Source: Bacteroidales bacterium | Lineage (GTDB): Bacteria; Bacteroidota; Bacteroidia; Bacteroidales; ML635J-15 | Length of the DNA: 52,434 nt | Direction: 5' to 3' | Assembly: GCA_023228725.1 (NCBI GenBank) | Contig: JALOAQ010000002.1 | Coordinates: forward strand, 1-52,434 | Shown here: positions 8,067 through 16,359 of the stretch, in pieces | Numbering within the stretch: the first letter of the stretch is position 1 | How the letters are laid out: every line of letters begins with the position of its first letter | Made by a program: the position numbers and the translations under genes | The notes under the pieces: model-generated | The model's input: the letters and a program-made list of their open reading frames with translations, nothing else | Databases searched by the model: none | Told to the model about the DNA's origin: nothing

Positions 8067-9047
8067 ATGGAAAATTCCTATTTTGATAAAATTTTAAATG
8101 TAAAACACCTTGTAGAAAAATACGATATTCCTGTAATAGAGTGTAGTCAAACATTTTATGAAAAACATGGTATTAAACCTTGTTTGGCAGTTATTTTAAC
8201 TAACGAAGATCCTGGTTCTCTGTCTTATACTAAAGGAATAATACGTTTTTGCAATAAAAATAAAATTATATGCCGCGATTACAAAGTAAATTCCTCCCAA
8301 GAGCTTGTAGAAACAATAAAAACTCTGAATAATGATAATGAGGTACATGGAATTATGGTAATGTATCCAACAGAATATGTCGAAAAAGACACTGTTTTTA
8401 TGAATATGATAAATCCCTTAAAAGATGTTGAAGGTTTACATTATTCGTATTTAGGATATTTGGTTCAGTTTGAAAAATTTCGCGACCCAGAACATTTACA
8501 ACGTTTAGTAATTCCACCTACAGCTAAAGGAATTTTAAGTATTTTTAAGAGATATTGCCTTGATTATCAGGAGTTTTTTAATGAAAGAGCTTTTTATCCT
8601 GAAAATGTAAAATCAAATCCTTTTGATTTAGAGGGCAAACGAATTACTATAATAAATGATTCTCTTGCTGTTGGCAGGTCTTTGGCTTTGATGATGTTAA
8701 ACGAAAATGCTTATGTGCAAATTTGTCATCAATATACACCTTTTGAAAAAGTTTTAGAAAGTGTTTCTCTTTCTGATATTATTATTTCTGCTGTTCCTTC
8801 GCAAAATTTTAAAATTCCTACTGATTATGTGCCTAAAAATTCTATTGTAATTGATATTTCTTTTAATGGGAATTTTGATTATCCTTCAATTTTTGACAAA
8901 GTTTATAAAATTGCTCCTCGCTGGGATTTAGTTGAAAAAAATAATAGAATTAATGATATGACCCTAAATCGATTAATTTCTAATCTTCAGTATCTTGTAA
9001 ATTCTGCACTGCCTGAAGATGATTTAAGAAAGATGAAGCAATTTTAA
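8067..9047 (+). CDS. FolD-family methylenetetrahydrofolate dehydrogenase, yeast Mtd1-like (probably monofunctional)
   Basis: A 326-residue FolD relative. The ATG at 8067 was preferred over an in-frame TTG at 8061 because it sits directly after the previous stop. The order of motifs is that of FolD: substrate loop EDPGSLSY (48-54), GIMVMYP (95-101), KDVEGLH (119-125), IPPTAKGI, and the Rossmann segment with VGRS (about 202-205). Key residues differ from bifunctional enzymes. The lysine of the Y-x3-K motif, essential for cyclohydrolase, is Ile58. The Gln of GxxVQxP is Met99, and the DVDG Asp is Glu122. Yeast Mtd1, an NAD-dependent dehydrogenase of about 320 residues without cyclohydrolase activity, also lacks the Lys and Gln. 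From that parallel this is inferred to oxidise methylene-THF to methenyl-THF only. Confidence 0.78.
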   Translation: MENSYFDKILNVKHLVEKYDIPVIECSQTFYEKHGIKPCLAVILTNEDPGSLSYTKGIIRFCNKNKIICRDYKVNSSQELVETIKTLNNDNEVHGIMVMYPTEYVEKDTVFMNMINPLKDVEGLHYSYLGYLVQFEKFRDPEHLQRLVIPPTAKGILSIFKRYCLDYQEFFNERAFYPENVKSNPFDLEGKRITIINDSLAVGRSLALMMLNENAYVQICHQYTPFEKVLESVSLSDIIISAVPSQNFKIPTDYVPKNSIVIDISFNGNFDYPSIFDKVYKIAPRWDLVEKNNRINDMTLNRLISNLQYLVNSALPEDDLRKMKQF

Positions 9048-9105
9048 TAAGTAAAAAAAATAAAAGCAATAATTTATTCCAATTATTTTCTTAGTTTTGC
9101 TGTTT

Positions 9106-9882
9106 ATGAAAAAGCTTTCTAAATCACAAATTTCTCTTATTAATTCTTTAAAAATTAAAAAATATAGAATTAAAGAAAATCTTTTTGTTGTTGAGGGTGA
9201 GAAGATTGTAAACGAAGTCTTAGAATCAGATTTGGAAATAAAATGGATATTTGTTTTGCCAGAATATTTTGAAGAGAATAAAATAATTTTAGAAAAGTTT
9301 CCAAGCTTAATCTATATTATCAAAGTTGAAGAAATGAAAAAAATATCTAGTTTTGTTAATCCTTCTCCTATTTTAGCTGTGATTTTTATACCAGAAAACA
9401 AAGATATTTTATATAATAAAGAAGATTTATATCTTGCTTTGGACGAAGTTCAAGACCCAGGAAATTTAGGAAATATTATTAGAATTTGTGATTGGTTTGG
9501 AATAAAAAACTTAATTTGTTCGCCTAATTGTGCAGATTTATATTCAGCAAAAACTTTGCAATCAACAATGGGAGCTTTTTTAAGAACTAATATTGTTTAT
9601 TCAGAAATTGATAAAGAAATAGCTAAATATAAGGCAAATACAAATAATCTTGTTTTTGGAACATTTTTAAAAGGCGAAAATATTTATAAGTCGTCCTTAC
9701 CAAAAGGAGGTTTTATAATTATGGGCAACGAAGGTAAGGGCATTAATAAAACTTTGGAAAATTTAGTTGATAAAAAGCTTTTTATTCCAAGTTTTTCTGA
9801 ATTTCATAATCATGCTGAATCTTTAAATGTTTCAGTTGCCTGCTCCATTATTTGTTCTGAATTTAAAAGAAATTTATTATGA
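9106..9882 (+). CDS. TrmH/SpoU-family RNA 2'-O-ribose methyltransferase
   Basis: About 258 residues from the ATG at 9106; an in-frame TTG three codons upstream is less likely. The N-terminal about 100 residues form an RNA-binding L30e-like substrate domain (VVEGEKIVNEV pattern). The SPOUT catalytic domain has all three knot motifs: motif 1 LDEVQDPGNLGNIIR with the catalytic Arg, motif 2 IMGNEGKGI, and motif 3 HAESLNVSVA. These enzymes methylate a ribose 2'-OH in rRNA or tRNA using SAM. The exact target (RlmB-like 23S or other) cannot be told from sequence alone. The TGA stop overlaps the ATG of the following DUF2490 gene (ATGA), so the two genes are translationally coupled. Confidence 0.9.
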   Translation: MKKLSKSQISLINSLKIKKYRIKENLFVVEGEKIVNEVLESDLEIKWIFVLPEYFEENKIILEKFPSLIYIIKVEEMKKISSFVNPSPILAVIFIPENKDILYNKEDLYLALDEVQDPGNLGNIIRICDWFGIKNLICSPNCADLYSAKTLQSTMGAFLRTNIVYSEIDKEIAKYKANTNNLVFGTFLKGENIYKSSLPKGGFIIMGNEGKGINKTLENLVDKKLFIPSFSEFHNHAESLNVSVACSIICSEFKRNLL

Positions 9883-10568
9883 CGCAGTTTAAAATAATTT
9901 TTATAAGCTTGATTTTAAGCATTTCTTTTTTGTTTGCAAATTCACAAGAACTTGTTGTTACTAATGATCTTGGTGCTTGGCTATCGGCAGGATTTGAAAA
10001 GAAAATTCATAAAAAATTAAATTTGGAATTTAATCAACAAGTGAGATTGTTTAAAAATTTTACAAAAATAGACGATATTATTACAAATATTACATTTTCA
10101 TACAGAATAGATGATAATTTTTCACTTGCAGCAGGCGGAAGATATACATATAATTTAGATTATTTTGACAATTTACAGCATGATTTTAGGTATAATCTTG
10201 ATTTTGCGTATAGATACAGATTTAGCTCTGCTTTTAGATTTGAATATAGATTGCGTTTTCAAAATGAATATGTAAATTCTTTTGCAAATTCAGAATTTGA
10301 TAAATTACAAGAAGCAAAATTCAGAAATAGACTTAAATTAGAATATTTACATTCACAGGCTCATAAACTTTACTTATCTGCTGAAATTTATAAAACATAT
10401 AAAATATTTAGACTGCCTTATTTTAGTAAAACTATATTTTTTATAGGAGATAAAATTAGTTTTGGCAAACAAAGTTTGGATATATCGCTTGGTTTTCAAC
10501 GCGATTTAAATAAAACTAGGCCAAGTAATTTTGGAGTTTTGGTTTTGAAGTATAATTTGAAGCTTTAA
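9879..10568 (+). CDS. DUF2490-family outer-membrane beta-barrel protein
   Basis: A 229-residue protein with a signal peptide (ending FANSQ at about 23). The rest alternates aromatic and charged residues in amphipathic strands (SYRIDDNFSLAAGGRYTY, YRYRFSSAFRFEYRLR), typical of the Bacteroidota DUF2490 barrels. The function of this family is not known. It overlaps the upstream rRNA methyltransferase gene by 4 bp, an arrangement that suggests a shared transcript but not necessarily a shared task. Confidence 0.8.
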   Translation: MTQFKIIFISLILSISFLFANSQELVVTNDLGAWLSAGFEKKIHKKLNLEFNQQVRLFKNFTKIDDIITNITFSYRIDDNFSLAAGGRYTYNLDYFDNLQHDFRYNLDFAYRYRFSSAFRFEYRLRFQNEYVNSFANSEFDKLQEAKFRNRLKLEYLHSQAHKLYLSAEIYKTYKIFRLPYFSKTIFFIGDKISFGKQSLDISLGFQRDLNKTRPSNFGVLVLKYNLKL

Positions 10569-10659
10569 AGAGGCTTCTTCGCATTTCGCGGAGCTCTAAA
10601 CTCAAAGTCGAAAGTCTGTAAAGTGGAAAGTGAAAAGTTGAAAGATAAAACTTAAAATT
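10569..10659. repeat. Short GAAAGT-type simple repeat in an intergenic gap
   Basis: Between 10599 and 10643 the motif GAAAGT or AAAGT recurs imperfectly every 6-9 bp (AAAGTCGAAAGTC, AAAGTGGAAAGTG, AAAGTTGAAAG). The preceding stretch, TTCGCATTTCGCGGAGC, is locally much more GC-rich than the surroundings. It looks like slippage-derived or dispersed-repeat DNA. No gene is seen here. Confidence 0.45.
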
Positions 10660-11034
10660 ATGAGTAAATTTTGGATGATTATATATTTTATTAGCTTTAT
10701 AAGTATTCTCAATGCACAAAAGCCTTGTGTAAATAATTTTGATTCTGTTTCTGTACTTGAATTTGCTAAACAAAAAAATTTAGTTTATAAAATCAAAGGA
10801 CTTAGCGATGAGGAAATTGCAAAAACTCCTTCCTATCAGCCTAAATTAAATTTTGACGCAAATACCTGCGTTTGGACAATAAAATCTGTAAAATACTCTA
10901 ATACAAATTTTGGTAAATGCCGCAAAACCAATGGTTGCACAATTGAAAAATCATTAATTGTAAAAATTGATGCAGAAAAGAAAAAAATTGTTGCAAAAAA
11001 AAGAAGAAAAAGAAAAATCCCGAATTATGAATAA
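10660..11034 (+). CDS. Small secreted protein of unknown function
   Basis: A 124-residue protein that I do not recognise. It begins with a signal peptide (to about residue 19, SILNAQ). The mature part has four cysteines (in KPCVNN, NTCVW, GKCRK and GCTIE) that could form two disulfides, and it ends in a strongly basic tail (KKKIVAKKRRKRKIPNYE). The middle contains a YQPKLNFDANTCVWTIKS segment suggestive of a small beta fold. It has its own 91-bp upstream gap containing a simple repeat. The coding-like composition, signal peptide and start codon support a real gene. Confidence 0.65.
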   Translation: MSKFWMIIYFISFISILNAQKPCVNNFDSVSVLEFAKQKNLVYKIKGLSDEEIAKTPSYQPKLNFDANTCVWTIKSVKYSNTNFGKCRKTNGCTIEKSLIVKIDAEKKKIVAKKRRKRKIPNYE

Positions 11035-11076
11035 AGAAATTTAGGATATTTCATGAGGAAACAAGTCAAGTTTTTT

Positions 11077-11084
11077 TAATTTTG
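11077..11084 (+). promoter_or_regulatory. -7 promoter box (TAATTTTG) for the DsrE-SBF pair
   Basis: TAATTTTG fits TAnnTTTG and ends 16 nt before the ATG at 11101. Confidence 0.5.
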
Positions 11085-11100
11085 CAAAAAAATATAATTT

Positions 11101-11457
11101 ATGAAAATTCTTATAATTTTTAATCGTGAGCCTTACGATAATACTGATATTACTTGGAATGGATTGCGTCTTGCTGATTCTTTAAATAAAAAAGGAAATG
11201 AAGTAAGAATTTTTTTAATGAATGATTCTGTTGACATGGCTAGGGATATTTGCAAAAAGCCTGATAATTACGACCAAGATTTAGTGTTGCTTTTAAAAGA
11301 TTTAATTTCTAAGGGCGTTCAAGTAAAAGTTTGTGGAACCTGCATGACACGTTGTGGTATTCACAAAAACTACCCATATTTTGATGGTGCAGAACAATCT
11401 ACTATGGCCACTTTAGCCGATTGGATTTGTGATAGCGATAAAGTGATTAGCTTTTAA
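11101..11457 (+). CDS. DsrE/DsrF-like sulfur-relay family protein
   Basis: A 118-residue protein of the DsrE/YchN fold. The start MKILIIFNREPYDNTD, the central IFLMNDSV strand and the C-terminal cysteine cluster VCGTCMTRCGI (residues about 78-88) are characteristic. Family members (DsrE, TusD, YchN) form small oligomers and can carry persulfide on a cysteine. The physiological partner is unknown here because no Tus or Dsr genes are nearby. The adjacent downstream gene is an SBF-like transporter starting 13 bp later, so the two are probably co-transcribed. A link between the two is an inference from position only. Confidence 0.85.
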   Translation: MKILIIFNREPYDNTDITWNGLRLADSLNKKGNEVRIFLMNDSVDMARDICKKPDNYDQDLVLLLKDLISKGVQVKVCGTCMTRCGIHKNYPYFDGAEQSTMATLADWICDSDKVISF

Positions 11458-11470
11458 TTAAACTAGCTTG

Positions 11471-12484
11471 ATGATTTCAAAAATTAAATTTATTCGGGAA
11501 AAACTTAAGCAAATCCGTTTAAAAATAGGCTTAGATTCTTTTGTTATTGCTATTCTTGGAGTGATTACTCTTGCTTATTTTTGGTGGCAACCAGGAGTTT
11601 ATAAGGGTAAAATCACTTTAAACGATTTAGGAAATATTGGAGTTTCTTTGATATTTTTCTTTTATGGTCTAAAATTAAGCCCACAAGAATTAAAAAAAGG
11701 TTTATCAAATTGGAAATTACATCTTGTGGTGCAATCAGCCTGTTTTTTGATTTTTCCACTTGTGGTTTTACTTTTAATGGCAATTTTTGGCTCATTTGGA
11801 AACCAACTTTTATGGCTAGGAGTTTTTTATTTAGCTGCCCTACCTTCAACTGTATCATCTTCGGTAGTAATGACTTCCATCGCAAGAGGAAATATTACTT
11901 CTGCAATTTTTAATGCTTCAATTTCTAGCTTAATGGGAGTTTTTATTACACCTATTTGGATGGGAATTATGATAAGTTCTGGAGGTGGTAATTTTGACCT
12001 TAGTGATGTTATTATCAAATTATCTTTACAAGTATTATTACCTGTTGCTATTGGAATACTTTTGCACAGAAAATTTGGAAAAATAGCAATTAAAAATAGC
12101 GACAAACTTAAAAAACTAGACCAAAGTATTATTTTATTAATTGTTTACGCTTCCTTTTGTGATTCGTTTGCAAATAAAATGTTTTCAGGATATTCGGCTT
12201 GGGAATTAATTGGTTTAGGAATAGCAATGATAGCTTTATTTTTTATTATTTACGGAATAATTACTTTTATAGGCAAACTTTTACATTTTTCAAAAGAAGA
12301 CCATATTACAGCTGTATTTTGTGGTTCCAAAAAATCTTTAGTTCATGGAACAGTAATGTCAAAAGTTCTTTTTACAGGAATACATGGAGTTGGAGTGATT
12401 TTACTGCCTTTAATGATGTTTCATGCTATACAATTAGTTTTAGCCAGTGTAATTGCCCAAAAATTTGCAAAGAGAGTGGATTAG
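11471..12484 (+). CDS. SBF-like bile acid:sodium symporter family transporter
   Basis: About 338 residues from the ATG at 11471; a TTG directly before it is less likely. The protein is highly hydrophobic, with about 9-10 membrane helices. It belongs to the SBF-like (PF13593-type) branch of the bile acid:sodium symporter superfamily. Visible signatures are YFWWQPGVYKG near the start, LPSTVSSSVVMTSIARGN (about 125-142), which is the conserved crossover region, and CGSKKSLVHGTVMS near the C-terminus. The superfamily carries organic anions with sodium; the substrate of this branch is not established. It is an inner membrane protein. It follows the DsrE gene closely and is convergent with the methyltransferase gene. 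Confidence 0.88.
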   Translation: MISKIKFIREKLKQIRLKIGLDSFVIAILGVITLAYFWWQPGVYKGKITLNDLGNIGVSLIFFFYGLKLSPQELKKGLSNWKLHLVVQSACFLIFPLVVLLLMAIFGSFGNQLLWLGVFYLAALPSTVSSSVVMTSIARGNITSAIFNASISSLMGVFITPIWMGIMISSGGGNFDLSDVIIKLSLQVLLPVAIGILLHRKFGKIAIKNSDKLKKLDQSIILLIVYASFCDSFANKMFSGYSAWELIGLGIAMIALFFIIYGIITFIGKLLHFSKEDHITAVFCGSKKSLVHGTVMSKVLFTGIHGVGVILLPLMMFHAIQLVLASVIAQKFAKRVD

Positions 12485-12501
12485 GATTTTACTTCCCCTA
12501 C

Positions 12502-13137
12502 TTATTTATTTTTATAAAATATAATAACTCTTTTTTTGTCGGTATAAAGTATTTCAAAACCAAATTTTTCAGATAAATATTCAAAGGTCTTTAAACTATA
12601 AAAACAAACATGTGTTGGGTCTTTGATGTAATACCAATTTTTAAAATTAATTTTATTTGTTACAAATTCTGTCATAATTCCAAGATATGATTTTGGTTTT
12701 AAAAGTGAGTTTATAAGTTCAATTTCTTTTTTAGCTTCAAAAAAATGCTCAAAACATTCTGTTGCGGTAATAAACTCATAAGTTTTATTTTTATCTAATT
12801 TTGGAAAAAAATACGGGTCGTAAAAATCACATTTTAAATCATATTTTTCCATTAAGTTCGCAAGTACTGGCTCTGGTCCGCAAGCAAAATCTAATCCTTG
12901 AATTTTTGGTTTTAAAAAATTTTTTAAAGGAAATATAAGTTGATTTAAAAAATCTACATAGCCTTTATCTTCAATATTATTTTGGTGAAAAGCATAACGT
13001 TTTTTTTCATCTTTCTGATTCAAATAATATGTTTTATCCAAAAATATTAAATCACAATTTAAGCAATTATTATAAAGTTTTGAATTTATATTGCAAAAAT
13101 CTTTTATATCTGAACTATTACAAAGTGGACAAAACAT
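12502..13137 (-). CDS. Class I SAM-dependent methyltransferase with N-terminal zinc-ribbon
   Basis: A 211-residue protein. The N-terminus has a CPLC...CLNC four-cysteine ribbon (residues 3-6 and about 26-29), seen in many Methyltransf_23-type enzymes of sugar or small-molecule tailoring. The SAM-binding motif I is GLDFACGPEPVL (about 82-93). A TATECFEHF segment serves as the motif with the acidic residue after strand 4. The substrate cannot be predicted. Its neighbour, dTDP-glucose dehydratase, is divergently transcribed and could hint at glycan work, but the genes share only a 104-bp intergenic region. Confidence 0.82.
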   Translation of the reverse strand: MFCPLCNSSDIKDFCNINSKLYNNCLNCDLIFLDKTYYLNQKDEKKRYAFHQNNIEDKGYVDFLNQLIFPLKNFLKPKIQGLDFACGPEPVLANLMEKYDLKCDFYDPYFFPKLDKNKTYEFITATECFEHFFEAKKEIELINSLLKPKSYLGIMTEFVTNKINFKNWYYIKDPTHVCFYSLKTFEYLSEKFGFEILYTDKKRVIIFYKNK

Positions 13138-13241
13138 ATTAATTGTTTTATGATTTTACAAAATTAAGATTTTTATAAGGAAAAAATAATCAATTCAAGC
13201 TAAATATTTGTATTTTAGCAAATTAAAATTTTTAAATATTT

Positions 13242-14300
13242 ATGAATATGAACAAAACTATTTTTATTACTGGTGGTGCTGGTTTTATTGGTTCACATCT
13301 TGTTAGGCTTTTTGTTAGAAAATATCCAAATTATAATATTGTAAACATTGATAAATTAACATATGCAGGTAATTTAGAAAATCTTAGAGATATTGAAAAT
13401 TTACCAAATTATAAATTTGAAAAAATTGATATAGTTGATGAAAATGCTGTAAATTCTGTTTTTCAAAAATACAAACCTGATGGTATAATTCACTTAGCTG
13501 CTGAATCTCATGTTGACCGTAGTATTAGCAATCCTACAGAATTTATTTTTACAAATATTGTAGGAACAGTAAATTTATTAAATGCTGCTCGTTCTTGCTG
13601 GAAAGATAATTTTTCTGGAAAACGTTTTTACCATATTTCTACCGATGAAGTTTATGGTTCGCTTGGTACTGAAGGTTTTTTCACAGAAGAAACAAGCTAT
13701 GATCCGCGTTCGCCGTATTCTGCATCAAAAGCAAGTTCAGACCATTTAGTAAGAGCTTATTTTCACACTTTTGATTTACCTGTGGTTTTGTCAAATTGTT
13801 CAAATAATTACGGACCAAATCATTTTCCTGAAAAGCTTATCCCACTTGCAATAAATAATATTAAAAATATGAAATCTATTCCAATTTATGGAAAAGGTGA
13901 AAATGTTCGCGATTGGCTTTATGTTCACGACCACGCAAGAGCTATTGATATGGTTTTTCATAAAGGAAAACTTGGGGATACTTATAATATAGGCGGAAAT
14001 AATGAGTGGAAAAATATAGATTTAATAAAAGCACTTTGCAAAATTATGGACAAAAAATTAAATAGAACAGAGGGCAGTTCGGCTTCTTTGATAACTTTTG
14101 TTCAAGACCGTGCAGGACATGATTTACGCTATGCAATTGATAGCTCAAAAATAATGACAGAATTAGGATGGAAACCATCACTTGAGTTCGAAGAAGGATT
14201 AGAAAAAACCGTTGATTGGTATTTAGAAAACGAAGAATGGTTAAACCGCATTGTATCAGGTGATTATAAAAAATATTACGAAGAAATGTATGGAAAATAA
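13242..14300 (+). CDS. rfbB: dTDP-glucose 4,6-dehydratase
   Basis: A 352-residue extended short-chain dehydrogenase. The NAD-binding GGAGFIG is at 11-17. The catalytic STDEVYG (133-139, Thr-Asp-Glu) and YSASK (159-163, Tyr and Lys) are intact. It converts dTDP-D-glucose to dTDP-4-keto-6-deoxyglucose, the second step of dTDP-rhamnose and related deoxysugar synthesis. The other rml genes (rmlA, rmlC, rmlD) are not in the window, so it is a detached copy. It is cytosolic. A possible alternative start is the ATG two codons in; either gives a full enzyme. Confidence 0.95.
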   Translation: MNMNKTIFITGGAGFIGSHLVRLFVRKYPNYNIVNIDKLTYAGNLENLRDIENLPNYKFEKIDIVDENAVNSVFQKYKPDGIIHLAAESHVDRSISNPTEFIFTNIVGTVNLLNAARSCWKDNFSGKRFYHISTDEVYGSLGTEGFFTEETSYDPRSPYSASKASSDHLVRAYFHTFDLPVVLSNCSNNYGPNHFPEKLIPLAINNIKNMKSIPIYGKGENVRDWLYVHDHARAIDMVFHKGKLGDTYNIGGNNEWKNIDLIKALCKIMDKKLNRTEGSSASLITFVQDRAGHDLRYAIDSSKIMTELGWKPSLEFEEGLEKTVDWYLENEEWLNRIVSGDYKKYYEEMYGK

Positions 14301-14354
14301 TATTTTGAAATTTAAAAATATTGACGATAAGCAATAATAGATTAAATTTACAGC

Positions 14355-15914
14355 GTGAATAAATTTCTAAGCATATTATTATTATTTGTAAGTTTGGTTA
14401 GTTTGAGTCAAAATAATCATGATGAAGAATTTATAAAATATTATTATCCAAATGGAAAGCTGTCGGCAGAAGGTTATATTCGTGATGGAAAACCCGATGG
14501 ATATTGGAAAAATTATTACGAAGACGGCAAACTAAAATCTGAAGGAAATCGCCGGTATTTTGAATTAGACAGTATCTGGAATTTTTATTATCCTAATGGC
14601 CAATTGTCAAACTCAATTTATTATAGAAAAGACAAAAAAAATGGCTATTCTTATGATTATAAATTTTATTTTGACGAAGATTCAGTACAACATCATTATC
14701 TATATTCTAAAGAGCTTTATATTAACGGTTTACGCGAAGGAAATTCGTATTATTACTCTACAAATGGATACTTAGAATATATTTTTCCTTATAAAACTGA
14801 TAAAAAAAATGGTGATGCCAAAGAGTTTGACAAAGACAGCACTGTAATTACTTTATTCAAATATTATAATGGCTACGAAGTAGAAACAAAAAGGATAAAT
14901 AGATTTGATTCTCAAAAACGAAAACAAGGCACTTGGATAGATTTTTATTTAAACGGCAACAAAAAAACCGAATATAATTATATAAACGATATTTTGCACG
15001 GAAATTACCGCGAATATGATCTTGATGGCAAAATATTGAAAGAACAACGCTATGTAAATGGTGAGCTATTTATTCCCCAAGAAGATGAAGAAGAAATTGT
15101 TTTAAAATCAGAGCTACGTAAAGCATATTATCCAAATGGTAAAATTAAATTTGAAGGAGCTTTTTTAGACGACAAACCTGTTGGAATACACAAAGAATAT
15201 GACGATTTGGGAAATTTAAAAACAACAAAAGAATACAGTTCTAAATCTGAATATTTAGGTCAAGGCTTGTTTGATAAAAATGGAAAACGCACAGGTCCTT
15301 GGAAATTATATGATGATATTAATTCTTATTATTTCGGTAAAGGCAGTTATTTAGACGGAGAAAAAGACGGAAAATGGATTTTTTATTATCCAAATGGAGA
15401 AATAGAATTAGAAGGATATTATTCAGAAGGCAAACCGGATAGAAAATGGGTTTGGACTTATGAGAATGGAAATACAAAGAGGGAAGAAAACTTTATTTAC
15501 GGTAAACGCGAAGGAGAATATACAGAATATGATTCTATTGGAAATTTAATTTTAACGGGCGAATATTTTGATGATGCACGCAAAGGCGAATGGTTAATTT
15601 GTGTTGGAGAAATCGAAGAAAAAGGGAATTATGATTTAGACGAAAAAACCGGAGTTTGGAAATCTTATTATTCAGACACTAAAAAAACTAGATTTACAGG
15701 AAACTTTAAAAATGGAGATCCTGACGGAGTTCATAAGTGGTATTATCCAAATGGTAATGTAGAGCTCTACGGAGCATATCGCATGGGAAAGAAAAATAAA
15801 GATTGGAAAAAATATAATCCTGATGGCTCATTACTAACAACTTACACATACAGAAATGATAAACTACTTAAAATCGACGGTATAAAACTTTATAGAGGGA
15901 AAGGGAAAAAATAA
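14355..15914 (+). CDS. Secreted YwqK/MORN-variant repeat protein
   Basis: A 519-residue protein starting at GTG (14355), which is followed at once by a signal peptide (MNKFLSILLLFVSLVSLSQ), so GTG is convincing. The whole mature region is built of about 20-25-residue repeats of the form YYPNGKLSAEGYIRDGKPDG-W, related to MORN repeats (YwqK family). At least 14 copies can be traced. Although the family name includes 'antitoxin', that assignment derives from the Bacillus YwqJK pair. In Bacteroidota these long secreted versions are of unknown function, perhaps surface or periplasmic binding scaffolds. A strong bidirectional hairpin terminator follows the gene. Confidence 0.82.
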   Translation: MNKFLSILLLFVSLVSLSQNNHDEEFIKYYYPNGKLSAEGYIRDGKPDGYWKNYYEDGKLKSEGNRRYFELDSIWNFYYPNGQLSNSIYYRKDKKNGYSYDYKFYFDEDSVQHHYLYSKELYINGLREGNSYYYSTNGYLEYIFPYKTDKKNGDAKEFDKDSTVITLFKYYNGYEVETKRINRFDSQKRKQGTWIDFYLNGNKKTEYNYINDILHGNYREYDLDGKILKEQRYVNGELFIPQEDEEEIVLKSELRKAYYPNGKIKFEGAFLDDKPVGIHKEYDDLGNLKTTKEYSSKSEYLGQGLFDKNGKRTGPWKLYDDINSYYFGKGSYLDGEKDGKWIFYYPNGEIELEGYYSEGKPDRKWVWTYENGNTKREENFIYGKREGEYTEYDSIGNLILTGEYFDDARKGEWLICVGEIEEKGNYDLDEKTGVWKSYYSDTKKTRFTGNFKNGDPDGVHKWYYPNGNVELYGAYRMGKKNKDWKKYNPDGSLLTTYTYRNDKLLKIDGIKLYRGKGKK

Positions 15915-15917
15915 AAT

Positions 15918-15955
15918 AATTATAGTGGTTTAGACAAAGCTTCACCACTATAATT
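15918..15955. terminator. Bidirectional hairpin terminator
   Basis: AATTATAGTGGT (15918-15929) and ACCACTATAATT (15944-15955) form a perfect 12-bp stem with a 14-nt loop, bounded by A and T runs. It lies exactly between the convergent YwqK-repeat gene and the DksA-like gene and can serve both. Confidence 0.85.
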
Positions 15956-16342
15956 TTATTTTCTATTCATTTTTGCATCCATGCTAAGTGTAGCGTGAGG
16001 AACAGCTCTAAGTCTTTCTTTTGAAATCAGTTTTCCTGTTTCTCTACAAACACCATAAGTACCTGTTTCAATTCTAGCTAAAGCTGCTTGTAAATGCTGA
16101 ATAAATTTTAGCTGCCTCTGAGCAATTCTTCCAATTTCCTCTTTAGATAATACGTTTGCTCCCTCTTCCAAAACTTTAAAAGTAGGCGAGGTATCCATTA
16201 TATCGTTAGTATCTTCATGACTAAGCATACTTTTATAAAGTTCATAATCATTATTTGCTTTTTCAAGTTTTTTAAGAATAATCTCTTTAAACTCCATTAG
16301 CTCTTCATAGCTATATCTGGTTTTTTCTTGTTCTTTACTCAT
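15956..16342 (-). CDS. DksA/TraR-family protein with degenerate zinc finger
   Basis: A 128-residue protein. Residues 1-85 are an acidic and helical coiled-coil region. The C-terminus carries the DksA/TraR signature (GTYGVCRETGKLISKERL, RAVPHATLS), but three of the four zinc ligands are replaced: CRET stands in place of CxxC and PHAT in place of the second CxxC. This degenerate form is usual in Bacteroidota. By homology it may bind the secondary channel of RNA polymerase and adjust transcription under stress. Whether zinc is bound at all is doubtful. The gene lies 17 bp downstream of ileS in the same direction and could be transcribed with it. Confidence 0.88.
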   Translation of the reverse strand: MSKEQEKTRYSYEELMEFKEIILKKLEKANNDYELYKSMLSHEDTNDIMDTSPTFKVLEEGANVLSKEEIGRIAQRQLKFIQHLQAALARIETGTYGVCRETGKLISKERLRAVPHATLSMDAKMNRK

Positions 16343-16359
16343 AGTTCAAAATTTTAAAA

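Noticed and set aside
14355..15914. Antitoxin of a toxin-antitoxin pair (YwqK name)
   Set aside because: The protein is exported, 519 residues long and has no toxin neighbour. The name comes from a short Bacillus relative.
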